Positions 12,516 to 26,181 are shown, counted from the stretch's first letter. The stretch is 64,000 nucleotides of DNA from Cladochytrium replicatum (GCA_025526935.1 JAHLKD010000078.1:186001-250000), one strand, 5' to 3'. The notes: generated by a model not told the origin, from the sequence alone. A program made the numbers and translations.

Positions 12516-12897
12516 CCATCCAGATGCGCGTTTGTGGCAGGGACTTCCTCGTTACAAGCACTTGATACAAGCAGGTCTAAATAATTTAATAAATCCAAAT
12601 TTGTCACCACACCAATCCATGCAGTTCATCATTTGTGCAACTGTGTTGAAGGAGGAGGAACATCAACAGCAGTTGAAGCTAGCCTACGCATCCCTCCTTT
12701 ACCGAGTGTGATCGTCTTTACAGAATCGAAATTGCCTGCTGTATTGGGCACTTGAATCACCATCCAATCCAACAGCCCATGGTACAAGTTTTATGAATGT
12801 GCCAATGACGGGTCGTTAATGAACGGGGTCCCATTGAAAGAGCAGCATTTGATGACCTTCTTGAAAGGTACGGAGGATACAGAAATGATTTCCATAT

Positions 12898-12993
12898 TGT
12901 TAAAAAACCAAGATAGTTTCCTGGCAGCGGTAGGGCGTTTTTAGCTGTTTTGTAGCTAGCACAACAGCTCCAGGTTCCGTCTCTTGGCCCAGT
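12898..12993 (-). repeat. Diverged LTR fragment, inverted
   Basis: The complement of this stretch matches the last ~95 bases of the 477-bp LTR, from ACTGGGCCAAGAG through a GTTTTTTAACA end, with several substitutions and a small change before the terminus. It is an older, truncated copy of the same LTR family in the opposite orientation, so the family has been active here more than once. Confidence 0.7.
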
Positions 12994-13299
12994 TGAATAT
13001 GGGGTGATGATGAAGCCGAAATTTCCCTGGTTGCACACAAGCACTCTGTGGCTAATACAAATCAAGGCTGGGATAGCCAGGAAGACTGTGGTGTGTGAGT
13101 GTTTGCTTTGTTCTACTGCCTCAAGGAACCAGTTACTCTCACACCCGCACTAAAATTCCCAGACAGAAATTCACTCACACTAACATGAACATTAAACAAT
13201 GACAAGAAAGAAAATAAAACATCATGACTGCCCAAAACAAAAATCAAGCAATAGCATAAAAAACTCTCAAGCCCAAGAGAAAACTATTGCGCAAAATGG

Positions 13300-13910
13300 G
13301 TCAGCCCTCCAAGGATGCACAGAATTTAACACATATTTCAACTCTTTCCACAGGATTTCTTTGTTTTACTGTCAAATCATGGGCGGGAAGACCAGGGCAG
13401 CCTTCACGGATGTTAAACAAGAGTGCCATAATGCTTTTGCATTTTACGCAGGAACAATGGAGTACAAGACTCTGGGCGAGCTCTTTTGCATTCCACCTTT
13501 GACGCTTTTGAGAGTCTTTTTAAAAAAGCTGAAACCACTTTATATGAAGCACTTCGCTGATGGGAGCCCGCTGCAATCAAATAGCCGTCGTTTGAGACAC
13601 AGAACGCATGGGCAGCATCAATTGAATCAAGGGAACCTTTGGTGTTGAACTCGCTTTACAATGGCTGGCTTCCCTCTGCTTTTGTCACCCAGACGCTCTG
13701 CTTTGGTATCGATGGGAAAATTATTTTTGGGCAAAATAGAAGTGCCCAGGCTCGTGGAATGATGGCGAAACTTCACAGGGTCTGCAGCAGATGAAGCTCA
13801 TCAATCCCTTGCTGACTTTACCGGAATTTGGCCTCTGTGTGGACACTGTGTTTCCAGTCAGTGGAGTGCTTGTCAACTGAATCCTAACACCTTTGAAGAA
13901 TTCATGACGC
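13300..13910 (+). pseudogene. Decayed DDE transposase (DDE_Tnp_4, PIF/Harbinger-like)
   Basis: Pieces in different plus-strand frames follow the order of a DDE_Tnp_4-type transposase: MEYKTLGE and a KAETTLYEALR piece near 13460-13560, then AASIESREPLV near 13610, YNGWLPSAFVTQTLCFG near 13655-13710, and a PGSWNDGE piece near 13750. Stops, frameshifts and an apparent deletion between EPLV and YNGWL make it non-functional. It lies tail to tail with a Myb/SANT-like gene at 13912-14566, the usual partner gene in PIF/Harbinger elements. I could not find the element's terminal inverted repeats. The assignment rests on remembered family patterns. Confidence 0.55.
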
Positions 13911-13911
13911 C

Positions 13912-14566
13912 GCATCAACAATTGCTACTGCAGCTGGGACAAGAGATCCAACACTGTATAGGCTAGTTGATGATCCTACAGCACCATTACCATTCCCACA
14001 ATCATCACAGCCTTCGTCGCTGTCTGATCTGAAATTCTTGTTGATATCACTATCCATCTCAGTGATATCATCTTCATCAAAATCAATAACCTCCTCGCTT
14101 GCTTCAATGAGACGCTGAATTTGCTTTGCACAGCGAACTTCAGGTGGACAATCAAGATCACCTTAACCATAGGTAAAGGAATTCAATCATGTCTACCTAG
14201 CATCTGTACCAGTAGGCTTTGTGTAGCCTTTTAAGCGCTTGAACTTGTTCCTCAAGGCTGAAGCATCACGGTGATGCTCAACAGGTGGTCCTTTGTTGTA
14301 ATCGACTGCAACACATCCCCATTCATTTTTTCGCAGCAGGCTTTCGGAACTCATTACATCTAGCATACCTAAGTAAGTCAAATTATTCAAATAGTTCTTA
14401 TTTTGCGATACTGACGATGAATATCAGCACAGGTGAAATTCTTCCCTTTTATCTTCCTTTTGGTGTTTGCAGGACTAGAAGTTGCAGAAAGTGTTGCCTT
14501 CGTGGGCCCATTTCCCTTTCCTTTGGTGCTGCTTGAGCTGCTAATTTTTGGAATTACAAAAGCCAT
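13912..14566 (-). pseudogene. Myb/SANT-like protein gene, probably a Harbinger accessory gene, decayed
   Basis: Minus-strand pieces read like the Myb/SANT-type proteins that accompany DDE transposons: a start with KGKNFTCADIH, then NEWGCVAVDYNKG, DASALRNKFKRLK and KPTG. A short intron (GTACAG...TTAAG, near 14165-14213) would join KPTG in frame to DLDCPPEVRCAKQIQRLIEA and an acidic tail ending at 13912. The first splice, near 14360-14430, does not resolve cleanly, so the gene may be broken there. It converges on the transposase relic at 13300-13910. Confidence 0.45.
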
Positions 14567-14856
14567 CAGTACCTCATATGGAGCTGGGGGAAGTCAGTCA
14601 TCCTTGGAGTTGGGATTGTTGGGGTCCATTAATGGTTGTGGTGCATTTGGTTCAGGCGGCCGCAACAAATCTTAAATTTGTGAAGACCAAAAAGTCGGTC
14701 TCCGGAAATTTGTAATGCGGTTTAAACCTGACACAAGTTGAAGTTTGTGTCGGTACTAAATGCGTCACAAAAGGGGTTTTGGATAACATCCATTAGCTGG
14801 ACACAGTCGTGCTCCTACAAACAATGAGACACTGGAAAGGGGGGAAACAAATCATT

Positions 14857-15325
14857 GGTACTTCTGACTATGGTTTATTTTATCATGGAACTAGTCGTGA
14901 TGTTAGCTTAGGCATATGCTTGTTATCTATCATTCAGAACATCTAGTAAATCAGAAACATGATATGTTCTTGCTAACTAACTGCTATTGCTTGGAAATCG
15001 ACAAAAGCAAAGCCTTGTTACATCTTCCTGCTGAAGTTGTTGCTCTTTATAAAGCTACAAGTGAATGTATTTGGATGACAGACTTGTTCATAATGGAATT
15101 GGAAAACAACTTCAAATTACCTCCTATCCGGTTCTATGAGGACAAATCGTTGTGGAGCTCAAATTATTATGAGCGATCTCAACAAACGTATTGAACCCGA
15201 GTTTTATCTTCTCAAGAACATAATGGGATAACAACGTTAATTACTGCCATTGCATCTAAAGATAGCACTGCAGAGATACACTTACCAAAACTCTACCAAC
15301 ATAAATTTTATCATTGTCACCCTCC
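14857..15325 (+). mobile_element. Ty1/copia RNase H relic, 3' half
   Basis: Plus-strand fragments carry the copia RNase H region: GTSDYGLFYHGTSRD at about 14857-14900, then ALYKATSECIWMTDLF near 15045-15090, LPPIRFYED near 15118-15145, and a degenerate ASKDSTAEIHLPK-like end near 15250-15290. Several frameshifts and stops are present. It continues the reverse-transcriptase relic at 9760-10159; the two halves are separated by the nested LTR element and Harbinger-like DNA. Confidence 0.75.
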
Positions 15326-15416
15326 CGGGTTGCAAGTTACATTTTTGCTTCAATACACTGAACTTCGAACGCTTCATCTATTATTCGCTTTCCTTGCTTG
15401 CTTGAATCTAACTACC

Positions 15417-18010
15417 CTACACCTCTTCACCGGCTTGTTGACGACTGCGTAAACGCATGCCCTGCAAGTTCTCGATACGACCGTTCGCAATACTTGTTCC
15501 ATCCCCTGAATAGCAAACTCTGTCAACACAGATAAAATGTCAAGTGCCTGAAATTCTTTCAACTTACTCGAGTTTCACGCGGTTGCCCTGCCCTCCAACC
15601 CCCCACACCTCGTCCCGCCTCCTAAACCGTCCATCTGTCCCCTTCCGCACCCTCTCCAAATGCCGCCGCGCGTCCACAAGCAAATCCACCACCATCGCGC
15701 TCGCCACCCGATCTCGAACCCAGTCGCTCATGCGCAACACCACGCTCCCGTCCTCGCCCGGCTTGACCAGATCAAGCACCACGCACACGACGTCGTCGCG
15801 GCTGAAGTACGTGTCGGGCATCGCGAGTGCGCCGGGGAGCCCAGAGGGCGTGAGACGCGGGGAGACGTTGGCCGGTCTGATCGGCGGTGAGGGCGCCCGG
15901 AGGAAGCTCCGGAGGAGCGTGTCCAGCTTGCGCGATTGCGGCTCCCAGAATTGGAGGAGCTCGTGCGGCGTGAGCACTGCGTCCGAGTCGAGGTCGAGCA
16001 CATCGAACCAGAAGCGAAGTGCGTGCGCCGTGCTCTTGTCCTCCGTCGCAAGTATGAATCCTTGAGAAATGTATTTTTTCATAGTCAGTTTGTTATTTCC
16101 TCTGTTTTCTCCTGTACTCACGGACAAACTGCGAAAAGTTCATCTGTCCATCGCTCCTCATCTTGTCCAGCGCCGGGTTGGCCTTCCCGGGCCGTCCGAC
16201 ACTTACGAGCTGCCCGTGCCCGCGCATGATCCTCGCCACCGCGGGCACCGTCAATGCTTGCGACTCGTACGCTTTCAGGTCAGCGACAGTCAGCATCTTA
16301 AAAAAATAGAAAACAATTAAGACACTCATCCATTGTTGCTGTCACCCTAAATACCATGTCCCTGTTCCGGTCGAGTTCCCAAAACTTGCAGTAAATTACG
16401 TAAAAGTCCTTGTACGAGAACGGTCCCGGCATCTACACAATTGCAATGGACCAAATGAGTTTCCACTCTCTCACTCAATCGCGATTGTTTTTCCCCGGTC
16501 CACTCACATCGATGCTCAAGCAGCTCTCCAGGCTCTCCACCTTCCTAAGCATCCCCGCAACATCGCACCGTCGGAACTCGTCCATCGTCATCCTCTCGAC
16601 CGCATTCATCGGTTTTTCGAAAAACAGCCTCGCAATCACAGTGTCCACTATCAATACACCCGAAAATCAGCAAAACAGCAAAAAGTAACGTTTGCAACCT
16701 AGCGAGTTTCTTTGCTCACCGTAGCGATCTTTAAACGTGGGCGACCCCGCAAGGAAATCGTACCCCGGGTGCCGCTCCATGATCTCCTTCACCACGCCCA
16801 CGAAATCGCTCCCGATCAAAAACTGCTTCTGCACCGCCAGCGCAGCGTGCGCTTTTTCCCCGCTCGTCGCCACGCCGGCGCGGTACAGGATCCCGAACGT
16901 AAGCGCGACGGGGTCATCGGAGCCGTACTCGGAACACAGGGCCCTCCAGCCCGCGTCGAAGGACGACCATGCGAGCTTGCTCACCGACGGCGTGGAGTGC
17001 ATGAGGTGGGCGTGTAGGGTCGATGTCAGGTACGGCGGGAGCTGGAGGTCCTTTGCGAGGGGTTCGAGGTCGCGCGGGGAGACGGAGAGGGGTTCGTTTG
17101 TGGACGGGTCGACAAAGTACCGCGTCCTGATCGTCATCTGGGAAGGAAAAACAAAACCGGGACAACTGAGAAAACCATCCATGCATGCGAGCCAATGCTC
17201 ACCGCACCTTTAACCTTCCTCCTTCTCTCTCGCTCATTCTCTCTCACTCACCATGATGGACTCGAACCGGACGTTGAAAACAGGCGACGGCGCAAAGCTT
17301 CTCCTCTTCAGCCCCAAAAGCGCCTTCCTCACGCCCGGCCTGTTCCTCAACGGCCTCATTCCGGGACTCCGGGGCTTCAACGCGCTCGGCGACATCGGCG
17401 TCGGTCGCGGCGAGTCTCTGTGCGACGGCGTCCTTGCAAACAGCGCCAGCCAATCGTGTGCGTTCACCTCGTGCTCCGTCTCCATGTCCTCCTCGTCATC
17501 AAAAGTGTCTGGGTTCACGAGCGCGGCGCCAGCTGCGGACGAGGAGGGCTGGTCGAGCTCGAAGGCGGGGATGTCGTCTAGAGCCATGAAGCCCGCGTTT
17601 GCGGGCGAGCGCGGCGGGGAGAGTTGGGGGGAAGAGCGAAAGGAGGGGGATTTGAAGATGTCTTGGACTGTCAGGCGGCGGGATTGTGGGGATGCGATTT
17701 GGGAGAGGGTGCGGATGCCGAGGAGGGATGGGGAGGAGGAGGTTGACGATGGGGCGGGGAGGACGGCGGTTGTGTCGAGGTCGTCGGTGGACATGAGGGA
17801 TGGGTCGGGGGAGATTGCTGTTGCGGAGGTGGAGAGTGCGGAGGCGGTGGAGAAGGCGGGTGGGGAGTCGGATTGTGAGGCGGGGTCTTCGTTGAGGGAG
17901 GAGAAGCGTTGGTCTGGAGAGGACGAGAAGCGTGGGTGCAGTTGGGCAGGGGTTTGCTTCTGAATCAAGATAGCATTGTCGTCGAGAGAGACGGGGACGG
18001 GGTGGATCAT
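15417..18010 (-). CDS. Protein phosphatase 2A regulatory subunit B'' (PR72/PR130-like)
   Basis: Seven exons (18010-17252, 17137-16720, 16647-16508, 16432-16355, 16296-16122, 16060-15568, 15519-15417) give 721 residues with all splice phases consistent. The first 250 residues are serine/proline-rich and probably disordered. The conserved B'' core follows: TFKDRYVDTVIARLFFEKP across exons 2-3, FYVIYCKFWELDRNRDM for the first EF-hand-like unit, FVRFILATEDKS across exons 5-6, and FDVLDLDSDAVLTPHE for the second, which has the calcium-type spacing. VVLDLVKPGEDGSV follows. B'' subunits bind the PP2A scaffold and direct the catalytic subunit in a Ca2+-sensitive way, often in cell-cycle or centrosome functions. 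The short C-terminus from the last exon is the least certain part. Confidence 0.9.
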
Positions 18011-19600
18011 GGCACTGCGGAAGGCAAAAGCGAATGCGAAGCGAGTGGGTAAGTTTCAGAGCAGAGAATATCGGGAGAGAGGTGGTACCAGTAGCGGATC
18101 ACCGATGATTTTCAGGTTTTCAGGCAGAAGAATTTCACACCAGTGGAGAGTGCACGAGGGGACTGTGAACACTGGTACTGGTACTGGTATGGAAAGTAAA
18201 TATAAATGTACTGCTAGGAATATCTACGACTAGGTTCTGGAATATTATCCAGATTGCCGGAGATATTGTCGTCTAATTCCCCTGTGTCAACATGCTAAAA
18301 ATGTTTGAGGGTACAACCAGCTACACACAAAAACTGTGTTGGTGTCCGTTCCCACTACAACGTCGTCGAAAAAGAAACGCACTCCCCAAAATAATCTGAA
18401 CAGAGTATCAAGGCCGAGGCCATAATAAAATTCCCGTCTTTCAAAGGCTCTTTTTTTCAACAACGATTCCAAGAGTCGAAAGCTGTATTGTGGCAGATTC
18501 AGTGTATCTCCCAAAATACCCAATAATTAAGCTCGCTGCATAGCTCTCCGTATTTTGGTACCCGTTGCCCAGCAGTGGCACTTTTGCCAACGTCAGCGAT
18601 TCGCAGTCTCGTTCTTTCATCGTGGTGCTTCTTGAAACGCGACTCTGACCACCTCTCCAACCCCCCTAAAATAGCTCTCGACACCGACCCCTCAACCGCC
18701 ACCGCTTGCTTTGCCTCAACCCTGTGCAGATCCCCGTCACCGCACAGCAACAGAATAGTAACCTTGTTCGCTAATCGCAGAGCCTTGGGGTGAGTCTTTG
18801 AAACGAGGTTGGGGGCAAAAAGACATCCCGGTCCGTCACAAAACCCGAAACAAGAGTTGGTTGCAACGTGTCACCAAACTCTAAACTCCCAGCAGAGGAA
18901 AGGTTAGCGAGTGTGTGACCCTGCTGTACGAGGAAGTGTCCGCACACAGGGTGGAACTTAGGGGTACTTGGTGGCATGTTGAGATCTTGGGGCGGCGAGA
19001 CTTTTATGCGACGGAGACGAAGGGAGTAGTTCGGAAGTGAGCAGGACGGCGGAAAAAGTGGATTCTGAGGAACTGGTGTGGACTTGAACGGTTGACGGTG
19101 GATAGCTGATGGGAAAATGAAGAGCGCAACCTTGGCTCCTTCGAGCTTTCTCTTTCTTCCCACTTGCATAGTCTTTCGTACATGTGCTCTTGATTTATCG
19201 GTCTCAAACTGAGACATGAGATGGCTCTTTGAGCATAGCACATGTGGAGGGACGACAAAAGTCAACCACCTGCAATTCTCCGCTCTTGCAACAATCACCG
19301 CAGAACGGATATTTCATACGATCTGCTTTCCCTTTCGCTCTGTTATCATTCATTCTTTACCGCATAATCATCGACAGCTATACTGACTGGTCTCTCCTAC
19401 AGTTCTCTCACGTATTTATTCGAATTACTCCTTTTCGGCCGTCACCAGTACATCACTTCGAATTTCACGGCGAAGGCATTTATCGTTTTCTTGCCCATTC
19501 ACTACCGGTGGGCATAGTCGATTTAGGACTTGTAAGTGTCCTCGCACGTAGTGCCCGAAATCTGACTCTTCTTTCTTTTTGGAAGTATTTAAGTTTGGCG
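18011..19600. other. Intergenic region before GSK-3 copy 1, possible small gene
   Basis: About 1.6 kb. A minus-strand open stretch at 18771-19298, with a plausible start at about 18978 (MPPSTPKFHPVCGHF), and a further one at 18499-18750 might be exons of an unrecognised gene, but I could not find a splice joining them. A short tandem ACTGGT repeat lies near 18173-18190. The rest is the promoter side of the PP2A subunit (minus) and of GSK-3 (plus). Confidence 0.3.
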
Positions 19601-21221
<1,621 letters not shown>

Positions 21222-21567
21222 ACCTATTGATTGTTTGGCGGGGAATAACGGGATGAGCTGACACAACGACGCAAAAAAGTTTCTTTTTTCCCTTCTCTCT
21301 CTTTCTATCTCTCACTCTCGGAATCGTTTTCTTTGTTTGGCGCTTCTTTCACTTTTTATTTCTTAACAGCATTTTTTTTAGAATTCTTTTTTAAGGTGAG
21401 GGAGGGGCCACTTGCAGTCGGTTTTCTTTTGTCGCCTGATTGTGGGAAGGGATTTTGAGGCCATGATTTCTTTTGTTTTTTGGTTGTTTAGATAATATGT
21501 GCTAAGAGTGAATCTACATTGAACAACCTACGCGAAGTATTGATGAGCCAAAGCGTCTGCCATTTGT
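21222..21567. other. GSK-3 copy 1 3' flank
   Basis: T-rich 3' flank (runs near 21275-21400) with no coding signal I can support. Confidence 0.5.
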
Positions 21568-22149
21568 TTGAAGTTGTTCAGGAAATTCTCCGGTGTCTTT
21601 ACAAACATGTTCTCGCATCTGCTCAACCTGGTCACATCTCGTCAAGTGGTGCACGCCGAGACGCCCATGTATCCTTCCTTTGTACTTATCCTCGAAGTAC
21701 CCTTTTCAACGAACTCTACAACGACATATGTTCTCCACATTGTCCCTGAAAGCGGGGCTGAGGAACGTATCAGCATAACTCACACCAACAGCCCAACCTT
21801 TCGCTATGGTCACGGAAAGGAACGATCTCGTGAGCAGCTGGGCACTATTTCGGTGTGCGTTGCCGACTACTATGACACACAGGCTGATTTCTTCAAGGAG
21901 GTTGGGGCGCAAGCAACATTGTCTTTAAAAGCTGATACTGGAGAGGAGGACAGAGCTCAGTCGGTGGGGAATGCGCTACGCTCTACGGCTGTAGAGAGCT
22001 TGCGGAAGTTGGAAGGACGTGACAATGAGAAGCTCGCGAAGGGAATTCGGTTTGAGTGCCCTGTCTTCCTTGTGGACGTGGACCGTTCAAAGCCTGGGGA
22101 GCTGGATAATGAAATGTGCTGTGGCACTGTCTCTGGGTGGAAATATTGA
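21568..22149 (+). CDS. Hypothetical protein, 193 residues
   Basis: A single uninterrupted frame with amino-acid composition like a soluble protein and no domain I recognise. The C-terminal half is charged (GEEDRAQS, REKLEGRDNEKLAKGIR-like stretch). The start is uncertain, as other ATGs lie just inside. It has no splice support and no visible homologue, so it could be a real lineage-specific gene or a chance frame. Confidence 0.35.
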   Translation: MKLFRKFSGVFTNMFSHLLNLVTSRQVVHAETPMYPSFVLILEVPFSTNSTTTYVLHIVPESGAEERISITHTNSPTFRYGHGKERSREQLGTISVCVADYYDTQADFFKEVGAQATLSLKADTGEEDRAQSVGNALRSTAVESLRKLEGRDNEKLAKGIRFECPVFLVDVDRSKPGELDNEMCCGTVSGWKY

Positions 22150-22747
22150 TGTCGATAGCATTGATCATCAATTGTGGGGATTGTTCTGTGGGCAAAATGT
22201 TTCTTTTCTTGGTCCATTTGGTGCTTGGAACCCATCATGATATTTTTCAGTGATTTGAAATTCAGTCCTTATCGCCTCTAATAGTGAACCCAAAAACGAT
22301 TTTAGGAGTTGTCTTGTTGATGTGTAACTGTCTGCAACTCACCAGACAACTTAAAAGAGCCGGCTGACAAAGCTTTCCCAACCATCGAACAACACTCTCA
22401 AAATGCGAACTTCCAGCTAAATCTTTCACTCTCGCTGTGATCGCCCTCTTTGCTGGGCTACCAAGAAAATGATCTCCGAAAAGTACGGATAACTTGATGC
22501 TTCCTTCTGAGCATCAACCAAATCAGCTACTCTTACGGCATCGAATACTGACTGACAGACCTGCCACACTCGGTAAAGACTCTTGCGCAAACTACGGATC
22601 AAAGCGCTGCATCGCCAAAGCGGACAAGCGGACAGAAAGTATTTATTGGTTACAAGTGATTTGGAGCGGAGTCTTTGTCAGAATTTATTGAAAGAGCTTG
22701 AACAAAGTATACATAAATCAAATTACTTCATTTATGATGCCAATTGG
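22150..22747. other. Intergenic region
   Basis: About 600 bases between the hypothetical frame and the 3' end of the membrane-protein gene. I see no coding or RNA signal. Confidence 0.4.
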
Positions 22748-24380
22748 CTATCTCCGTTTGGGAACCTTCCAAACATCGACGACATTCGGTGTTGTGTAAT
22801 GTTGGTTGCTGTTTTCTTGATCGTGGGGATCGGTTTCCCCTCCATCATATTCCCGATCGATGGGTGCACGCTGCGTACATGATGATGAATCTGCACCGGT
22901 CTGCAAATCTGTGGCGGTCGGTGGACTTGGAGTGTTGCCCCCTTCGAAGGGACGGACTGAGATAGGATCTCTCGTGAAATCGGGAGGTTTCGTCTTTGGA
23001 GCCTGAGACAGCCGGAACGAACGTTCAAAATCTCGAGTGATGACCCAAAATACTACAAATGATCGAATTGAATCCAGCGTGTGGTTGACCTGTCGAAAAC
23101 AACGACCGCATTAGCAATCTGACTATCCGCGCTCGCCTTCCACATGTACCACTCACCCACGCTCCAACATACCAAACAACTCCCGGAAAGAACGCGAACC
23201 CAATTTTCAGCAGCGTCACAAAGATCGCGAAGAAAATATGAATGTTCTCATCTTTCCTCATTTTCTTCAAGAGCTCAGTCATTCGAAGCTGACCGGTCGA
23301 CTTCGCAGCTCCAGACTCTCTTTGTCGACCACAACACAGTCTCCGATGAGAAAAAGAACTCCGAGAAGGCACTGTACTTCCCGCCTCCAACGAGCACGGG
23401 ATCAACCTCACGTTAGGCTTCGACATGGTTTCAGTTGAAGTTGAGAGTGTCAGAGGGGTATACTCGTTTCTTCGTTGCTCGTCGTCCATTCGATTGATTG
23501 CTCTCGTGAGTCCATGAACGAGCAATCCAAACAATCCAGCTTGGAGAGCAAGCTGCAGATGCAAATCGATTCATGTCAACCAATGTCTGAATCGTGAGCA
23601 ACCCGCAACTACCTCAATTGTGAACTGTATACAATTAATCAGGAAGTCCACTGCGATCCGGCATTTCCCAAGATCTGAAAACCGAACCTCACTTTTGATC
23701 GCTAACGCTGATATGCTGCCAACGGCATGTGCAAACAAGCCGACTCCCGTCCACCACTTTGCCACCAGCTGAAGTCTAGAGGTGAGCATAATCAGTAATG
23801 CACTTGCATTTTCTCCCTCGCCGCCTTACCTGATCGGTGTAAACACAAGAACTTTGAACAACAAAATCACATACATCGCGTCTTGCGCAAACAAAAGAAA
23901 TATGCCATCGAGTATGCTCGAGGCCTTACATTGCGACGCTTCAATCTGCCCGATCGGAACCACCGCCAACAAGAGTGCCACGAACGTTTTGACCAGAATC
24001 AACAGGCACTGCACGATGTTGAGAAAGTAAGGCCACGACGGCATCCTTCGCGTTCTCAATCCAAATCGCCCTCTCCCAACGCAGCCGTAAAGGCCTTTCC
24101 GTGGAGACGCGAGTACTGTGTACAATGACAGCCCGACAAGTAGCGAGAGGATGGCCGTTGTGACGCTGTCCAAGACGATTGCGTCGTTGCGAGCCAAGCT
24201 CCCACCTACGATATCGTGCGGAGCTTCATTCGATGTCTTTGATTCGAGAAAATTTGATACGTGAAGCTTTGAAGGTGGAGAGTGGAGAGCGGTTGGCCGG
24301 TTGGCATGGTATTCGGCGGAGCTGCTGCGATCGGGTCCGAAGCGCGAGACGTTGAGAAGACTCCCTTGAGATTCCACCAT
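22748..24380 (-). CDS. Predicted seven-pass membrane protein, function unknown
   Basis: Four exons (24380-23830, 23775-23613, 23552-23157, 23089-22748) join in frame to 483 residues. Hydrophobic segments recur at a spacing typical of multi-pass proteins: VTTAILSLLVGLSLYTVLA, YFLNIVQCLLILVKTFVA, LDGIFLLFAQDAMYVILLF, WWTGVGLFAHAVGSISALAI, LALQAGLFGLLVHGL, IFFAIFVTLLKIGFAFFPGV, and a weaker SIRSFVVFWVI after the last intron. A hydrophilic C-terminal tail of about 90 residues ends in VDVWKVPKRR. The layout recalls a G-protein-coupled receptor, with a long loop between segments five and six, but I recognise no receptor motif. The exon model is good; the function is open. Confidence 0.7.
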
Positions 24381-24670
24381 CCGTTTGAGCGAGTATGTAA
24401 GCCGAACTCTCCCTCAATAAATATACAATTGTGGTTGAGACAACTTTTTGATTGAAGCATTCCCAGATTGAAGTCAATGCAAGTCACAGTGGGGCATGTC
24501 TCAAGTTGTGACTTTAAACCAACAGCGTTCATTGTCCTGACACTTTATGATTCGGTATTGCAGACTAGGGATGTCTCTCACGGAATAATAGCCTGTATCT
24601 GGATGCTTACAGCACACTCTCACAACCTCCCACAACTCCGAATAACACGCGTGCTGCGCCGTGTTGCATA

Positions 24671-26181
24671 ATGATGGACATCGAACCTTTCGCAATCGCT
24701 GGATCCAGTACGTGATCGTGGTCGAAGCCGGCACCCGTTTCTGTGTTCTGGACTGACTCTCTCTCCAGCAAAAGGCGTCCTCATTGCGTGCGACATCCTC
24801 TCCATCCCCTCCAGCAAACCAGCAAACTCTCCCCCTTCCGTGATCCTCTTCCACCACGCAACAGGTCTCCACAAAGAGCCCTACTACCCCCTTCTCGAGC
24901 GCATTCTGTCCACAGATCCCTCGCTCAAATGTCTAGCCTTTGACGCGCGCAACCACGGCGACAGCGCCTTGCTCAACTACACCCCACACGGAAAGAGCCG
25001 GTTCAAGTTGAGATTGTACGACCCGCTCCCTGCGAATACGCCGTGGGTGGGGAAGACTGCGCCGAGGGATCCGGATCCGCAGAGTGACGCTGGGCTGTCG
25101 TGGTGGTACAGCGCATATGATGCGTTGAAGGTGCTCGAGTTTGTGAAGAAGAGGTTTGGAGAGGAAGCCCAGGTTTATGGGATTGGGCATTCGTTCGGAG
25201 CGGCAGTGATTACTGCGGCGGAGCACCTTCGACCTGGTTCGTTCAAGAAGCTGTATCTTATCGAGCCCATTATCATGAGCCCCGAGTCGTGAGTTTGTTC
25301 AGAATGCAACGGAGAGCCGTACTATGGTGCTCATGATTTGGGTCGTTTAGGATGTATGGCATTGAAGTTTCGACGAATACGGACCCCAAGAAGTACCCAC
25401 ACCCGGATGCCGCTTCTGGAAAGGACTTCCCGCTAGCGCGATCGGCACTTAAACGCCGCGGAGTTTTTGCTGACAGGTGCCGAACGGACGTTTTACTGAT
25501 TTCATGTTACGTTGCTCAAGTTGTATGAAAGGGAAGAAGCTCGCGAAAACTTCCTTTCCAAGCAGTTTTTCAGAGAATGGGACCCAAGGTGTTTGGAGAT
25601 TTACGTTGTAAGTGAACATCCCGTGAGTTGTATTTTCGTGCCCGATTATGTTTTGCGCTCAGGAGGACGGGCTCTACGAAACACCGTCAGGAGAGGTAGC
25701 ACTTAAATGTCATCCGTTGCAAGAAGCAGTACGTTGCGATGTTTTTCAGTCGAGCCTCGTCAATGCTCACTTCTTTACAGGCGACTTTCAGCGGGGCCGG
25801 GATTCCTCGACTTTTCCTAGCCTTGAACTCCATTAAGTTGCCATGCAAGGTGATAACTGGTTCCAACAGCACCTTCATCACGCAATCATTGCATCTGGAT
25901 GCAGAGACGGGCAAGAACTTGTAGGTTCCCAACATGGGTAGTGAAGTTCGAGGTAGTTGACAGGTTCTTCTTCTTGTTGTCAGGATAAAGGACGAAGTGA
26001 TTGCCAGCCGCCTGGGCGGGATCCATCAGTTCTTCCAAGATCGCGGCCACATGGTTCCGTTGGAGGTACCTGAGCAGATAGGTGAGGGAACACAGAAATG
26101 TACCGTCACCTATTGCCTTATCTCTCCACCCCTCAAGCTGACAACGTCTTTGACTTTTTCTTTGGCAATGCCAAGCTGTAA
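24671..26181 (+). CDS. Alpha/beta-hydrolase fold protein
   Basis: Eight exons (24671-24707, 24769-25288, 25351-25476, 25532-25607, 25663-25728, 25781-25920, 25984-26081, 26138-26181) give 368 residues. After a strand with VILFHHATGLHKEP comes DARNHGDS and the nucleophile elbow YGIGHSFGAA with Ser154. Near the C-terminus lie VITGSNSTF and RGHMVPLEVPE, where the histidine fits the catalytic triad. Related fungal proteins include yeast peroxisomal lipase Lpx1-like and so-called toxin-biosynthesis hydrolases, but the substrate cannot be told from sequence. The protein ends in NAKL; this is not a canonical SKL peroxisome signal, though AKL-type ends can work in that role, so peroxisomal location is possible and unproven. 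The 25476/25532 splice is the least certain. Confidence 0.8.

Noticed and set aside
17253-17963. Plus-strand open frame opposite PP2A B'' exon 1
   Set aside because: Antisense of a serine/proline-rich exon; no independent support.
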